A stretch of DNA of 64,000 nucleotides from Verrucomicrobiia bacterium (GCA_019634625.1 JAHCBA010000006.1:149353-213352); one strand, 5' to 3'; positions 26,463-34,835 are shown, counted from the stretch's first letter. Made by a program: numbers and translations. The notes: generated by a model from the sequence alone, not told the origin.

Positions 26463-26559
26463 GTGCATCCGGGAGTTGTGCGTGAGGCGGCTGCGAATCG
26501 GAGGGACGAGCTCCGTGAGTCCTCAACCCAACGCCCCACACCGTTGCGGCCTTGTCGCG
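26463..26559 (+). repeat. Dispersed inverted-end repeat, truncated copy D
   Basis: About 97 bp match the left two thirds of copy B, including GTGCATCCGGGAGTTGTG, GAATCGGAGGGACGAGCTCC and ACACCGTTGCGGCCT. The right inverted end is missing. It lies upstream of the DUF362 gene, between it and the Rrf2 stop. Confidence 0.75.
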
Positions 26560-26617
26560 CCTTACCATCCGGCCTTTTCCGCGACGACAGGGCCCCTTCC
26601 AGGTTTCGGACAGGCTC

Positions 26618-27037
26618 CTAGATGTAATACATCTTCGCCTTGGCACTGTCGTCGTCGGCGAGTTGCTGGAAGGTAATGCGGTCGAGGGCGGCTTCGACGT
26701 CGGAGCGGACACGGTTCCAGGCCTGTTGCAGTTCGGGGGGACACTGGGGATCGCGCATGGCGGGGGTGTCGAAGGCCTGCCCGTGGACGCAGCGGACGAT
26801 GTCGCCGAGGGTGATTTCGGAGGGGGGACGGGCGAGTTGGTAGCCGCCGGCCTTGCCGCGCTGGCTGCGGACGATGTTGCGGGCCTTCAGTTCGAGGAGG
26901 ATCTGAACGAGGTAGTTGGGCGGGATGCCGTTGTCGCGGGCCAGGGCATCAATGGGAACGGGCGCCCCGGAGGCCGCATGGCGGGCGAGTCCCAGAACCG
27001 CGCGGGCGGCGTAGTCGCTCTTCACCGACAGCTTCAT
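26618..27037 (-). CDS. Rrf2-family transcriptional regulator
   Basis: The 139-residue protein has the Rrf2 winged helix: MKLSVKSDYAARAVLGLA, then PIDALARDNGIPPNYLVQILLELKARNIVRSQRGKAGGYQLARP, then ITLGDIVRCVHG. In IscR/NsrR-type members three closely spaced Cys ligate an Fe-S cluster. Here only Cys in VRCVHG and DPQCPP are present in that region, so cluster binding of the usual type is unlikely. The start codon overlaps the stop of the transporter gene as ATGA (27034-27037), so the regulator is probably cotranscribed with the EamA transporter and could control it. Confidence 0.88.
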   Translation of the reverse strand: MKLSVKSDYAARAVLGLARHAASGAPVPIDALARDNGIPPNYLVQILLELKARNIVRSQRGKAGGYQLARPPSEITLGDIVRCVHGQAFDTPAMRDPQCPPELQQAWNRVRSDVEAALDRITFQQLADDDSAKAKMYYI

Positions 27038-27957
27038 GGGGGCGAGCGTAGGGGGCGGTCGGGGAATTGCGAGGAAGGGGCGGGCGGGGCGGGGCGGGAG
27101 CGGGCCACCTGGATGCCGGCGAGCAGGATGGCGCCGCCGAGAAGCTGGGCGATGCCGAGGCGTTCCCCGAGCAGCATCCAGGCGGCCAGGGTGGCCACGA
27201 GGGGTTGCAGCAGCAGGACCAGCGAGGAGAGGCTGGCGGGAAGGTGGGCGAATCCGTAGGTGATGAGGCCCTGTCCGAAGACCTGGGCTGTGAGGGCAAG
27301 TCCGAGCAGCACCAGCCAGCCGCGGGGGGAGGCGGGCAGCATGGTTTCGCCGAGCGACCAGGCGATGATGCCGAGGAGCGGGGCGCTGACGAGCGAACTC
27401 CAGAAGAGGACCCGTCCGGCGGCGGTGTCGCGGCGGAGCCGGGCGACGCAGAGCTGATAGCCTCCGTAGAAGAGCGCCGTGGCAAGGCCCCAGAGATCGC
27501 CGCGGAGCCGGTTGGGATCCGTCTGGAGGCTGGCCCCGGTGAGGCACCAGGCGCCCAGCAGGGCGAGAATCATTCCGGCAGTGAACCGGCGTCCGACGCG
27601 TTCCCGGAGGAAGATCCAGGCGCCGAGGGTGACGAAGATGGGGGCGAGATTGGCGAGGAGGGTCGAGTTGGCCACGGAGGTGTAACGGATCGAGAGGTGC
27701 CAGGCCGCCATGTCGATGGCGAAAAAGGCTCCGGCGGCGAAGGCCCACCCGGGTCGGCGCGGATTCGAGTGTCGGGTCGCGGCGGGGCGGGAACGTTCGC
27801 GGGCCGCCCACAGGACCAGGAGCGGAAGCGCCAGGGCGACCCGGTGAAAGGCGGTGGCAATGGGCCCAACCTCGCTCCATCGAACCCAGATCGGAGCGAA
27901 CCCGATGCACACGGCGCCGCCGATCAGCGCCGCCCAGCCGCGAACGTCAGTCTGCAT
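27034..27957 (-). CDS. EamA/DMT-superfamily transporter
   Basis: The 307-residue integral membrane protein has about ten hydrophobic segments arranged as two EamA repeats. The first includes GWAALIGGAVCIGFAPIWVRWSEVGP and SIRYTSVANSTLLANLAPIFVTLGAW. The second includes GLATALFYGGYQLCVARL and TYGFAHLPASLSSLVLLLQPLVATLAAWMLLGERLG. DMT-family carriers export or import small metabolites such as amino acids, drugs or nucleotide precursors; sequence alone does not say which. It is coupled to the downstream Rrf2 regulator by a 4-bp overlap. Confidence 0.88.
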   Translation of the reverse strand: MQTDVRGWAALIGGAVCIGFAPIWVRWSEVGPIATAFHRVALALPLLVLWAARERSRPAATRHSNPRRPGWAFAAGAFFAIDMAAWHLSIRYTSVANSTLLANLAPIFVTLGAWIFLRERVGRRFTAGMILALLGAWCLTGASLQTDPNRLRGDLWGLATALFYGGYQLCVARLRRDTAAGRVLFWSSLVSAPLLGIIAWSLGETMLPASPRGWLVLLGLALTAQVFGQGLITYGFAHLPASLSSLVLLLQPLVATLAAWMLLGERLGIAQLLGGAILLAGIQVARSRPAPPAPSSQFPDRPLRSPP

Positions 27958-28028
27958 GGTGGGAGGTCAGGCCGGACGATGAATTCCCGAAGGCGCCAGC
28001 GCAGACGGTGAACCGTCTTCTTCGCAGG

Positions 28029-28367
28029 TCATTTCGCCCTGCCCATCGCCGGGTCCAATTCGGGGGAGGCAGGCTGGAGCCGGGCGAGGACTTGTTCGCC
28101 GGTGAGGCCTGCGACGCGGACAACCTTGCGCCGTGCGGTGGCTCCCTTCATGAGGGCGAGGTCACCGCGGCGACGGCCAAGGGCCTCTGCGAGGAGGTGC
28201 AGGACGGCCTCGTTGGCGGCGGCGTCCACCGGTGGGGCGGTGACCCATACGGCGAGAGCGTCGCCCTCGGGCGGACCGATGCGATTGCGGCTGGCCCGCG
28301 GGCGGACGCGCAGGATCAGGTCCACTCCGTGGGCGGTTTCACGGATGCAGGGAGGCGGGACGGACAT
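28029..28367 (-). CDS. UPF0235/YggU (DUF167) family protein
   Basis: The 112-residue protein matches the small conserved YggU/DUF167 family. LILRVRPRASRNRIG opens the domain, LAVWVTAPPVDAAANEAVLHLLAEALG is the most conserved block, and a K(G)ATARRKVVRVAG segment closes it. The family has an alpha/beta fold and no established function. It lies 33 bp downstream of the PAP2 gene on the same strand and may be cotranscribed with it. Confidence 0.88.
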   Translation of the reverse strand: MSVPPPCIRETAHGVDLILRVRPRASRNRIGPPEGDALAVWVTAPPVDAAANEAVLHLLAEALGRRRGDLALMKGATARRKVVRVAGLTGEQVLARLQPASPELDPAMGRAK

Positions 28368-28400
28368 GCGGAAGGGAGTGGGAGAAGGTCGCGGCGTGGG

Positions 28401-29039
28401 TCAGGGAGGCGGAGTGCCGGTCTTTGGGCGGCAGAAGGCGACGAGGGGCCAGACGATCACGATGCCGAAGAGGTAGGATCCGGCGAGGTCGCTTGGCCAG
28501 TGGGCACCCAGGGCAATTCGGGCGCTGGCGCCGAGGACGAGCAGGACGATGGCGGCCCCGGGAAGGAGCCATTGCCATGGGCGTGGGGCGCACACGGCGG
28601 CCAGGGCGCCGAGAAAGCCGAAGGTGCCCGCATAGATGACGCCGAAGGTGGAGGGGTAGCAGAATCCCCGGGCACTGCCTGCGACGTGGATGAGATCCGG
28701 GGTGGGGCGCGGGCGGGCCACGACGGGTTTGAGCACGGCATCGAGCGACCAGAGGATGGCGAAGGCCACCAGGGCCGACGCGGCCCCGCGCCACCCGGCG
28801 AGGCGAAAGGCGACGGCCATGCTCAGCGCGACCCAGAGGAAGAACCAGGGGTTCCGGGCGGTGTTCGTGAGGGCATTCGCCCAGGCCGGGTTGGGGCCGG
28901 TCAGGGCCTGAAGCCCGAGGGTCAGGGGGACGTCGCCCGGGAAGCGGGGCCAGACCGAGGCGGCAACGGTCCAGAGGAGGGCGAGGAGGGCGAGGAAGGT
29001 CCAGGCGACCCAACGCGTCCGGTCGGGGAAGGGGTTCAC
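28401..29039 (-). CDS. PAP2-family membrane phosphatase
   Basis: The 212-residue protein has about six membrane segments and the three PAP2 motifs. KPVVARPRP matches K-x6-RP, CYPSTFG is a degenerate form of PSGH with the His replaced, and SARIALGAHWPSDLAGS matches SR-x5-H-x3-D. PAP2 enzymes dephosphorylate lipid phosphates, including undecaprenyl pyrophosphate in cell-wall synthesis. The altered second motif (PSTF instead of PSGH) removes one usual active-site His, so activity is not certain. The GTG start at 29039 overlaps the amidase stop by 4 bp, linking it to a peptidoglycan gene. Confidence 0.8.
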   Translation of the reverse strand: MNPFPDRTRWVAWTFLALLALLWTVAASVWPRFPGDVPLTLGLQALTGPNPAWANALTNTARNPWFFLWVALSMAVAFRLAGWRGAASALVAFAILWSLDAVLKPVVARPRPTPDLIHVAGSARGFCYPSTFGVIYAGTFGFLGALAAVCAPRPWQWLLPGAAIVLLVLGASARIALGAHWPSDLAGSYLFGIVIVWPLVAFCRPKTGTPPP

Positions 29040-29836
29040 GCGCGAAAACGCCGGAAGCGGCCGGTGGGGAAATGGCGGCCGGGGCAGAGGGTATGCTCGC
29101 CCTTGAGTTCGCGATGGACGAGGACGCGCGGGGTGCCGGCGAGGAGGGTGCGCTGGAGGTAACCGACGAGTTCGAGGCTGGCGGCGACCTGTTTGTCCGT
29201 GGGCCGGGTTCGCTCGAAGTCGCCGACCAGGCAGATGCCGACGGAATTGTCGTTGAGGGCGAGGCTGCGGACATGGCCGCCGTTGAGCTGGCGGGTCCAG
29301 CGGGGGCCGACCTCGATCTGGCCGTCGGTCGAATCGGTGCCGTTACCGATGATGAAGTGGTAGGCCAGGCCGTTTTCCATGCGGCGCCGTTCGCGATGGA
29401 ACCGGTCGAAGATTTCGGCGTTGCCTCCGGCGGTGGCGCTGTGGTGGAGGATGATGTGTTTCCAGCGGGTGCGATGGAGGTTGCCGACGGCGATGCGGGA
29501 GCGGACGGAGGCGAGGAGGGGATACTCGCTTTCGGCGCGAAGCCGCAGGCGCTGGCCGGGCCGGATGTGGTCGGTGGTGATGCCGTTGAGGGTGCGGAGA
29601 CGGCTGAGGGGGACCCCATGCTGAACGGCAATGCCGGAGAGCGTGTCGCCGGGTCGGACGACGTAGGTGTCGGGCTGGGCGGCGGCGGTGGCGGGGAGAG
29701 AACCGGGACCGCCGGGAAGATGAATCGCCGCGGCGACGGCGAAGGCGAGGCGCCCGAGGAAGCCGCGACGCGAGAAGGCCAGGCGTCCGGGAGGCAGTCC
29801 GGGGTGAGGCGGTTTCCGGTTCGGTGGGTAGTTCAA
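29036..29836 (-). CDS. LysM-containing peptidoglycan amidase (N-acetylmuramoyl-L-alanine amidase, PGRP/Amidase_2 type)
   Basis: The product of about 266 residues has a Tat-like signal (SRRGFLGRLAFAVAAAIHLPG). A single LysM domain follows (YVVRPGDTLSGIAVQHGVPLSRLRTLNG...IRPGQRL), which binds glycan strands. The catalytic domain of the Amidase_2/PGRP type carries zinc ligands seen as ILHHSAT, LVHREL and TLCPG. It cleaves the bond between N-acetylmuramic acid and the stem peptide. The start is uncertain: a TTG at 29836 is the best candidate that includes the signal peptide, without a good ribosome-binding site. It is translationally coupled to the PAP2 phosphatase downstream, and the nearby fused sugar kinase-etherase would process muropeptide-derived sugars. 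Confidence 0.85.
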   Translation of the reverse strand: MNYPPNRKPPHPGLPPGRLAFSRRGFLGRLAFAVAAAIHLPGGPGSLPATAAAQPDTYVVRPGDTLSGIAVQHGVPLSRLRTLNGITTDHIRPGQRLRLRAESEYPLLASVRSRIAVGNLHRTRWKHIILHHSATAGGNAEIFDRFHRERRRMENGLAYHFIIGNGTDSTDGQIEVGPRWTRQLNGGHVRSLALNDNSVGICLVGDFERTRPTDKQVAASLELVGYLQRTLLAGTPRVLVHRELKGEHTLCPGRHFPTGRFRRFRA

Positions 29837-29994
29837 CGTGCTTGTCGATGATGGAAGCCCGGAGGGACGGTGCGGTACGTCACCCTGTCGAGCCCGTGTT
29901 TGGGGGTGCTGGCGGAGCGAACGCCGCACCGACCCGCCGGGTTGCGATCCCGGCGTCCCCGTTTGCACCACAAACCCCTCCCCTGACGTCAAGT

Positions 29995-31617
29995 TCAATC
30001 CGGATCGATTCGGGCACGGAAGAAGGAGGGCCCGGCGTGGACGGCCTCGATCCGGGTGGTGTGCCGGCCGTCCGGCCCCAACGTCACGCGGTCCGAAAGG
30101 CTCCAGGAATTCAGGTCCGTGGACGACTCGATGCGATAGCGGGCACCGGGTGAGCCGGTGAGTTCGAGGGTGACGACGGGGCCGGGTTCGGGCCCATTGA
30201 TCTGGAGGGTTGGGGGCGTGACGGCGGTGATCCGGTGACGTTCCAGGGCGCGAGCGGCGTTCAGGCGCCCGCCGGTGCGGACCTTGCCCTCGAGCGAGGG
30301 ATGGCGATCGACGGTGTCGAGGACCCCTTCGATGAGTTCGGAGTAGGAGCAGGTGGGGCATTCCGCGGCGAGCAGGGCGAGCGTGCCGGCGACGTGGGGG
30401 GCGGCCATCGAGGCGCCGCTGGCGAGGCGGTAGGATGCGTCACTGGCGCTCCAGGTCGAATGGATGAGTTCGCCGGGGGCGGCGAGATCCACGGAGCGGA
30501 GTCCATAGCTCGAACTGGCGGCGAGGCCGCCCGAGCGGGTGGAGGAGGCGACGGCCACGACGTTCGCGGCATCGAAGGCGGCGGGATACAGCGGGTTGCG
30601 GTCGAGGTCGGCCGATTCGTTGCCGGCGGCGGCGACGAGGATCATGCCGGCGGCGCGGGCCCGGTCGATGGCGCGGCGCAGGGACTGGGACCGGGCGGTG
30701 CTTCCCCAACTGGCGTTGACGATGCGGGCGCCGTGGAGACGCGCGTAGTCGAGGCAGCGGACGGCGTCCGAGGTGGCTCCCTGTCCGTCGTCGCCGATGA
30801 ACTTGAGGGCCATCAACCGGACCCGCCAGGCGACCCCGGCGGTGCCGATGCCGTTGTTGCCGACGGCCCCGATGATGCCGGCAACGTGGGTGCCGTGACC
30901 CTGGGTGTCGGTCGGATCGCCGGAGCCATTGATGCCGTTGATGCCATGGACGTCATCGATGTACCCGTTGCGGTCGTCATCGCGGCCGTTGCCGGCGATC
31001 TCGCCGGGATTGACCCAGAGGTTGGCGGCGAGGTCTTCGTGGGTGAGGCGGATCCCGGAATCGATCACCGCCACGATGACGTCTCCGGCGTCGGTGCGGA
31101 CGTCCCAGGCCTGCGGGGCGCGGATGTCGGCGGGGCGGGTGGGATCCGGGGGGAACCGGTCGTGCAGACTCCAGGCCCGGCCGGACAGGAAATCCGGATC
31201 GTTGGGATCGCGGGTGGTGCGGATGAGGTAGTCGGGTTCCGCGAATTCGACGAGGCGGTCCCGTTCGAGGCGGCGGAGGATGTCGTCGAGGCGGCTGCCC
31301 GCCGGTTTGCGGACCACATGGAGGTCGCCGAGGGCGGGGTGGCGGCGGAGGACCTCGGCGCCGTGGGTGCGGCACCACTGATCGAAGGCGCCGGGGGGAA
31401 GGTCGGCCCGGGGCACGACGATGAGCCGATCCGGGACGTGCGGATGACTGAGGTCCCAGGATTCGGAGGTGGCCGCGACGGCAGCGAGGGGGAGGGAGAG
31501 GGCGAGGCGCAGGACGACCGCGAGCCCGAGCGTGACGGCCAGGGGCGAACGAGGCGTGGTGGTTGGGGAGGACGAGGGATTCTGGAGGGGCGGCCTGGGT
31601 TCGGAAGGAGGGCTCAT
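29995..31617 (-). CDS. Secreted subtilisin-like (S8) serine peptidase
   Basis: The 540-residue protein has a signal peptide (residues about 25-50). An inhibitor-I9-like propeptide follows (LIVVPRADLPPGAFDQWCRTHGAEVL). The S8 catalytic domain has Asp186 (VIDSG), His241 (GHGTHVAG), Asn333 (AAAGNES) and Ser403 (GASMAAPHVAG). The last 70 residues form a small beta-rich tail (YRIESSTDLNSW ... FFRARIDPD) of the same type as the tails on other exported proteins here. It is probably an extracellular or surface protease; the cleavage target is unknown. All catalytic residues are present, so it should be active. Confidence 0.92.
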   Translation of the reverse strand: MSPPSEPRPPLQNPSSSPTTTPRSPLAVTLGLAVVLRLALSLPLAAVAATSESWDLSHPHVPDRLIVVPRADLPPGAFDQWCRTHGAEVLRRHPALGDLHVVRKPAGSRLDDILRRLERDRLVEFAEPDYLIRTTRDPNDPDFLSGRAWSLHDRFPPDPTRPADIRAPQAWDVRTDAGDVIVAVIDSGIRLTHEDLAANLWVNPGEIAGNGRDDDRNGYIDDVHGINGINGSGDPTDTQGHGTHVAGIIGAVGNNGIGTAGVAWRVRLMALKFIGDDGQGATSDAVRCLDYARLHGARIVNASWGSTARSQSLRRAIDRARAAGMILVAAAGNESADLDRNPLYPAAFDAANVVAVASSTRSGGLAASSSYGLRSVDLAAPGELIHSTWSASDASYRLASGASMAAPHVAGTLALLAAECPTCSYSELIEGVLDTVDRHPSLEGKVRTGGRLNAARALERHRITAVTPPTLQINGPEPGPVVTLELTGSPGARYRIESSTDLNSWSLSDRVTLGPDGRHTTRIEAVHAGPSFFRARIDPD

Positions 31618-31815
31618 GGCGGTCTTGGGGCCTGGCCTGGGCGGGCCTGATGCCGGGCAACATCCCTCAGAACGGCGAATTTGGGAACGGCTACAGGGAG
31701 AATCGGCGGTCGGTCACGGAGATCCAAGGCGTGCAGGACCTGGCCAGAGACGTGGATGCCCGGCGGGTCGTTGTCTTTCCGGCCACTCCCGACGTCGCGT
31801 CTTGGGACACGTGTT

Positions 31816-33684
31816 TCACGATCGGTGGGAGCGGGTCGGGGCAAGACGGGCGATGGCGCGGGGAAGGTTCCAGCGGGCGGCGGCCAGGGCGGCGCGGGCG
31901 GCGGGTTCGGTGGCGTCGGTGAGGGCGCAGGCGATTCGAACGGCGCGATCGCGGAGCTTCCGGTTCGAGGGACGCAGATCGATCATCCAGTTGCCGCAGA
32001 CCTTGCCCATGCGGGCCATGGCAAGGGTCGTGAAGAGGTTGAGGAGGAGTTTGGTGGCGGTGCCGGCCTTGAGGCGGGTGGAGCCGGTGAGGAATTCCGG
32101 ACCGACACTGGGATCGATGACGACGGTGGGACGGGTGCCGGGACGGAACCGCAGGTGGGGTTGGAAGCAGATCAGGACCGTGGGAGCGCCCCGGCGCCGG
32201 GCTTCATGCAGGGCACCCCAGACAAAAGGGGTGCGTCCGCTGGCGGCGATGCCGACGACGACGTCGCGGGGGCCGACGTCCCGATGGGCAAGGGCACGGG
32301 CACCGGCAGGGAGATCGTCTTCGGCGCCTTCGCGAGACCGGAAGACGGCGTCGGGTCCTCCGGCGATGATGGCCTGCACCTGTTCGGGCGGGGTGCCGAA
32401 GGTGGGAGGGCATTCACTGGCGTCGAGGACGCCGAGACGGCCGCTCGTGCCGGCGCCAACGTAGAGGAGGCGTCCTCCCTGCCGGAAGGCGCGGACGATG
32501 AGTCGAATGGCGCGTTCGATGGCGGGTCGCCTCGCGAGGAGCGAGGAAGGGATACGGGCATCGTCGGCAAGCATCCGTTCGATGGCTTGGGACAGCGGCA
32601 TCCGGTCGAGGTGGGTGGACTCGGGATGGCAGGCTTCGGTGGGGGACGGTTGGAGAGCGACGGGGAGAAGGTGGCAGGTGTCAGGCGGAACGGGCTGGGA
32701 GGCATCGAACCGCGGCGTGCCTGGGGATGGCATGCTGGCGACGGTCTCAAGGGGAGGGAGTTGGGCGGCGAGGGCGGCGGCGCCTTCCGCAGCGGAACGG
32801 CGAAGGGATTCGATGAGGGCGCCCGGCCAGTCGGAGCGGAGCAGGGCGGTCAGGCGTCGGGTGAGGGACGATGGATGACGCAGCAGTCCGCCCGCGAGGA
32901 CGAAGCGGACAGGGGCGGGGCGACCGACCAGGCGCCGGGCACAGGCGAGGGCGGTGTCGGCCAGGTCGCGGGCGGCGCGTTCGATGACGGCGCGGACGAC
33001 CGGATCGCGTCGGACGGCGGCGTGTAGGATTGCCGGGGCCAGTGCGGCGACCTGGGCGCGGGAGGCGTCGCGGATCCAGGGGATGAGGGCATCGGGTTCG
33101 TTGAGGTGCAGGGTGGCGAGGAGGTGGGGGCCCAACTGGCCCCAGCGGCCGTTGAGTTCGGCGTGTCGGACGAGGGAACGGAGGGCGTCGAGGGCAAGGG
33201 CGTAGGCGCTGCCCTGGTCGCCGAGCATGGGTCCCCAGCCGCCGGCCTTGGCGGAGTCACCCGAGGGGGTGCGTCCGAGACAGCAGGAACCGGTGCCGGC
33301 AAGGACGAGGACGCGGGGCAGGCAGAGCCGATTGGGCGGGGCGTCCATGTCAGCGGCGGCGAGGGCGGGTTCGAGGTCGTCGGTGGCAAGGCAGGGGACG
33401 CCGGGCCAGGCCCGATGCGCGGCCCGACGAAGGCGCTCGCGGTCGGCGCTGGTGCGGGTGCCGGCCATGCCGATGCCGACGGCGCGGGGCGGCGGGTGGA
33501 CGGCGGCGATGTCTCTGAGCAGCCGGATCAGCGCGGCCTCGGAGATGGCCTGAAGGTTGGCCGGCCCGAAGGCCCTTGGCGGTGCGGAGGTGCCGTCAGC
33601 GTCCAGCCACACCGCCGCAGTCTTGGTTCCTCCGGCATCGATGCCGAGGAGGCCGCGTTGACCCGTTCCCGGAGAATGTCGCAT
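31816..33684 (-). CDS. Fused amino-sugar kinase (BadF/MurK-like) and MurNAc-6-phosphate etherase (MurQ)
   Basis: The 622-residue protein joins two enzymes. Residues 12-312 are a BadF/BadG-type ASKHA kinase (DAGGTKT at 16-22, LAGTGSCCLG near 129-137, FVLAGGLL near 261), like GlcNAc/MurNAc kinases. Residues about 358-622 are MurQ: GAGTSGRLG (410-418), ECPPTF with the expected catalytic Glu424, a second acidic segment REGAEDD (451-457), GIAASGRTPFV and GSTRLKAGTATKL. MurQ converts MurNAc 6-phosphate to GlcNAc 6-phosphate plus lactate in peptidoglycan recycling. The fusion implies a one-polypeptide route from free MurNAc to GlcNAc-6P. A Pro/Ser-rich linker (313-357) separates the domains. The ATG at 33684 was chosen as the last before the kinase phosphate motif. 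Confidence 0.88.
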   Translation of the reverse strand: MRHSPGTGQRGLLGIDAGGTKTAAVWLDADGTSAPPRAFGPANLQAISEAALIRLLRDIAAVHPPPRAVGIGMAGTRTSADRERLRRAAHRAWPGVPCLATDDLEPALAAADMDAPPNRLCLPRVLVLAGTGSCCLGRTPSGDSAKAGGWGPMLGDQGSAYALALDALRSLVRHAELNGRWGQLGPHLLATLHLNEPDALIPWIRDASRAQVAALAPAILHAAVRRDPVVRAVIERAARDLADTALACARRLVGRPAPVRFVLAGGLLRHPSSLTRRLTALLRSDWPGALIESLRRSAAEGAAALAAQLPPLETVASMPSPGTPRFDASQPVPPDTCHLLPVALQPSPTEACHPESTHLDRMPLSQAIERMLADDARIPSSLLARRPAIERAIRLIVRAFRQGGRLLYVGAGTSGRLGVLDASECPPTFGTPPEQVQAIIAGGPDAVFRSREGAEDDLPAGARALAHRDVGPRDVVVGIAASGRTPFVWGALHEARRRGAPTVLICFQPHLRFRPGTRPTVVIDPSVGPEFLTGSTRLKAGTATKLLLNLFTTLAMARMGKVCGNWMIDLRPSNRKLRDRAVRIACALTDATEPAARAALAAARWNLPRAIARLAPTRSHRS

Positions 33685-33873
33685 GGCAGGGCGAGCGTCC
33701 GGCGGTCCGCGGTGCAGGGTCAATGCAGGGTCAATGAGGGGCTGGAGGGTACGGTCCGAGTGCCGAGTCTCCGACGGGCGCCCGTGCCGAGGGGCCGTTT
33801 CCCGGGTGACGCCAGACCCATGGACTGGCTTCCCGATCGTTCCCAACGCGCAGCCATCGGCCGGCCTCCTTGG

Positions 33874-33936
33874 CCGCAGCCATGCCGTAAGTTCGGGGGC
33901 GCAGGGTTGATCTTTTCGGGCAAGAGCTTCGTCGTC
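33874..33936 (+). repeat. 63-bp dispersed repeat, copy 2
   Basis: The copy begins CCGCAGCCATGC and ends CGGGCAAGAGCTTCGTCGTC. It matches copy 1 at 17731-17793 along its whole length with scattered differences. Its right end meets the stop codon of the DUF1080 gene (reverse strand). Confidence 0.75.
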
Positions 33937-34628
33937 TAGGGGAGCGGCGTGATGTGGAGATGGCGGAAGTGGATTTCACCGCCTTCGGATTGGAGGGCAA
34001 CGGGTCCTGAGAGCACTTCGACACCGGTGACCCGGTTCACCTCGACACCATTGATCCAGACCGTGTAGTTGGGACCCTCAGCAAGGATCTCGACGCGGTT
34101 CCACGAGCCGGGCGGCGCTTCGGCGTCGGTGGTCTTGCGGACGCCGTCAATGTCTCCGGCGAGAGGATGTGCGGCCACGTGGAAATGGCGGGGTTGATCC
34201 GGGGCGATGCGACGTCCTTGCAGCCCCAGCACATCGCCGGCGTTGCCGTGCATCAACTGGACTTCGACGCAGCGGGGGAGTGGCCTGGGGTCGCCGTCGA
34301 GTCGCGAGAAGAGACCGCTGTTTCCGGGGGGCGTGCCAGGAGCCCACCGGTATTCCGCCTCCATGCGGAAGTTGGTGAAGTTGCGGTCGGTTTGGAGATA
34401 CCCGATGGGTTCACCGCGACAGACGAGGATCCCGTCGCGGAGGGTCCAGACGGCATCGCCGCGGACGGCGGGATCTCCAGTGACGGCGGTCCACCCTTGG
34501 AGATCCCGTCCGTTGAAGAGGCTGATGGGTTGGGCGGGACCGGAGTTTGGCCCGGTTGAGCAGGAGCCGAGGAGTGCGACCAGCGCGGCCAGTGCCGGTC
34601 CCATACGAAGGGCGAATCGGGATTGCAT
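33936..34628 (-). CDS. DUF1080 (3-keto-disaccharide hydrolase-like) lipoprotein
   Basis: The 230-residue product has a lipoprotein signal with a lipobox near LLGSC (Cys23) and one DUF1080 domain. ISLFNGRDLQGWTAV is the classic opening, then LVCRGEPIGYLQTDRNFTNFRMEAEYRW and GNSGLFSR, NRVEILAEGPNYTVWINGVEVN and GPVALQSEGGEIHFRHLHI. The fold is a concanavalin-like beta-sandwich; characterised relatives act on 3-keto-glycosides. Such proteins are often encoded with Gfo/Idh/MocA enzymes in this phylum, but here the nearest is about 20 kb away. It stands alone. Confidence 0.9.
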   Translation of the reverse strand: MQSRFALRMGPALAALVALLGSCSTGPNSGPAQPISLFNGRDLQGWTAVTGDPAVRGDAVWTLRDGILVCRGEPIGYLQTDRNFTNFRMEAEYRWAPGTPPGNSGLFSRLDGDPRPLPRCVEVQLMHGNAGDVLGLQGRRIAPDQPRHFHVAAHPLAGDIDGVRKTTDAEAPPGSWNRVEILAEGPNYTVWINGVEVNRVTGVEVLSGPVALQSEGGEIHFRHLHITPLP

Positions 34629-34835
34629 CGCGGCCAACCCAAGCGGGCCGCAGAAGTCGTGTCCAGAACACAGGGGCGATGGATGGGCACGGGGATCCTC
34701 GGAAGTGTTGCTCCTCGACCCGTCGGCCAAAATCACGTCGGCCAAATACTTGTTGACCCACTCTCGGGCCGGGCCGTCTCGATCCCGGGCAGAAACATAA
34801 TCGGATGGCGACGGTGGATCCTCCCACAAGCCCGC

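Noticed and set aside
31618..31815. Possible gene between the subtilase and the MurQ fusion
   Set aside because: Short open frames exist on both strands, but none has a ribosome-binding site, known motif or credible composition.
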